A stretch of DNA of 64,000 bases from NCBI GenBank assembly GCA_006937955.1, contig SSNP01000010.1, forward strand, positions 5,551,504 to 5,615,503, given 5' to 3'. The position numbers were made by a program, and so were the translations under genes. Below are positions 63,111 through 64,000 of this stretch, one piece after another (the stretch's first letter is position 1; each line of letters begins with the position of its first letter). A model generated the notes under the pieces. That model searched no databases and was not told the origin of the DNA. It saw only the letters and a list, made by a program, of their open reading frames with translations. The DNA is from Pachypanchax playfairii (Eukaryota > Chordata > Actinopteri > Cyprinodontiformes > Aplocheilidae).

Positions 63111-64000
63111 TTTACTGTCAAATCCCAATAGAAACTTGGGACACAACAGAGAAAAATATGTCAGTGCCTCGGGCTTTGGTCTGCTATCATCCTATCAAGA
63201 AAGCTGCTGTTGTGTGAGGCAAGAAAACAACAATGTCTGCTTATTGATTGTGACAGTCTGTGTGCTGACTGTGACCAAATGTGTGTTTGTATAATCACAT
63301 TGTTGCTGAAAAGGAGCCTGAATGATTTATAGTTACAATGTTCGACAGTAACAATCTTACACTCAGAAAATCTCGTCTCTGCCATGTTTTCTAATTTAAG
63401 TTGTGTTTGCTTCGAGTTTCTGAGTTAAACAGCTAAATTCTTTAGAAACAAAGAGCCAGAAACACCAAGAGAATCCTTGAAAAACTGTAACTGTTTCATT
63501 CTATATTAAACAAAAGATGTTCTCATTCTATAGTTCATAATTTTGATAATGAAATTAATTAGGACTTATCTTTTCCCACCAGGCCTTTTTTGTGTTTGTA
63601 CAATTAAAACAACTAACAGTTCTTCACTTTAATCTCCTCTCTTTATTCAGCTTGTCTTTAGAAAACTGCTTCTTGTTGAGTAGATTACTCATCACGTTAA
63701 TATCAGCAAATAAAACATGAAGCATTCTGCCTGTTCGTCTTAATGCCAGGCTTCAGATTATGCCTCCAGTGTTGTGTTGTGCTCATCTTAGTATTGCCAC
63801 AAATTGTAGTAAAGATCTTTATGTGCCTGAAACACTTACTGGAACCAGCCCGTAACTTGAAACTAGATGGTCTTATTGGATTCTGTGAAGTGTAACATAT
63901 TTCACCGCTTTCAAACACAAAGGAACTGATGCTTAAAAAGAAACGATACCACTGGGATCAAACACTTTAAGTGTCTTGAACAAACAATAAATTCAGCAGG

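Larger units (their letters stand above)
58834..64000 (+). other. thsd7a: intron downstream of visible exon 7, running off the window
   Basis: The donor is GTAAGC at 58834. No exon resembling the next THSD7A segment was found up to 64000, so the intron exceeds 5.1 kb. It contains the second copy of the unnamed 190-bp repeat (58944-59141), a homeodomain-site-rich patch at about 59690-59790, a poly-T run at 62898-62913, a C-run near 62083 and a CA repeat at 63083-63110. The section 59650-60320 is less repetitive-looking than its surroundings. An open frame on the - strand at 62073-62357 is not recognisable as a gene. Confidence 0.85.

Noticed and set aside
1..64000. CRISPR arrays, bacterial operons, rRNA or tRNA genes, or an undescribed multi-gene system
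   Set aside because: No spaced direct repeats, no clustered intact genes and no tRNA-like A/B boxes in a cloverleaf were seen. The window is explained as one vertebrate gene with repeat-filled introns.

Overview
The window is AT-rich animal nuclear DNA, most likely from a ray-finned (teleost) fish. It holds an internal part of one large gene on the + strand, identified by its exons as thsd7a (thrombospondin type-1 domain-containing protein 7A). The evidence is split coding exons with GT-AG introns and a protein that matches vertebrate THSD7A along its whole length. The introns also carry repeat families typical of teleosts: Tc1-like elements, a hAT MITE, Harbinger-like elements and an L2-like LINE remnant. 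The species cannot be determined from this, nor can the teleost paralogue (aa or ab).

Layout: positions 1-30968 are intron with no recognisable exon. They lie upstream of the first visible coding exon, probably in the large intron after the signal-peptide exon, which is not in the window. Seven coding exons follow: 30969-31803, 36104-36352, 37213-37397, 50951-51106, 51795-51998, 54669-54863 and 58587-58833. They total 2071 nt and join without a frame break into about 690 residues (numbered here from the first, split, glycine codon at 30969). Downstream of 58833 is intron to the end of the window; the remaining C-terminal repeats, transmembrane segment and cytoplasmic tail lie beyond it.

The encoded segment is a chain of thrombospondin type-1 repeats of two alternating kinds: those with a W-x-x-W or W-x-x-C and CSxTC core, and those with a GPW...C and QTRxVxC core. 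A highly basic linker (residues about 208-250) separates two of them. THSD7A is known as an N-glycosylated single-pass membrane protein of endothelium, neurons and podocytes; it affects endothelial migration and vessel patterning and is an autoantigen in human membranous nephropathy.

The rest is intronic. Supported repeats are two decayed Tc1 elements (one with nested insertions), one intact hAT-type MITE with an 8-bp target duplication 276 bp before exon 4, two copies of a Harbinger-like family, two copies of an unnamed roughly 190-bp family, a 42-bp tandem repeat in a GC-rich island, an inverted-repeat element at 25607-26169, and several simple repeats. I found no bacterial operon, CRISPR array, rRNA or tRNA gene and no evident new multi-gene system. 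The points most worth checking are the frame-neutral exons, the MITE beside exon 4, the unnamed repeat families and a few homeodomain/POU-site clusters that could be enhancers. Exon numbers are local to this window.
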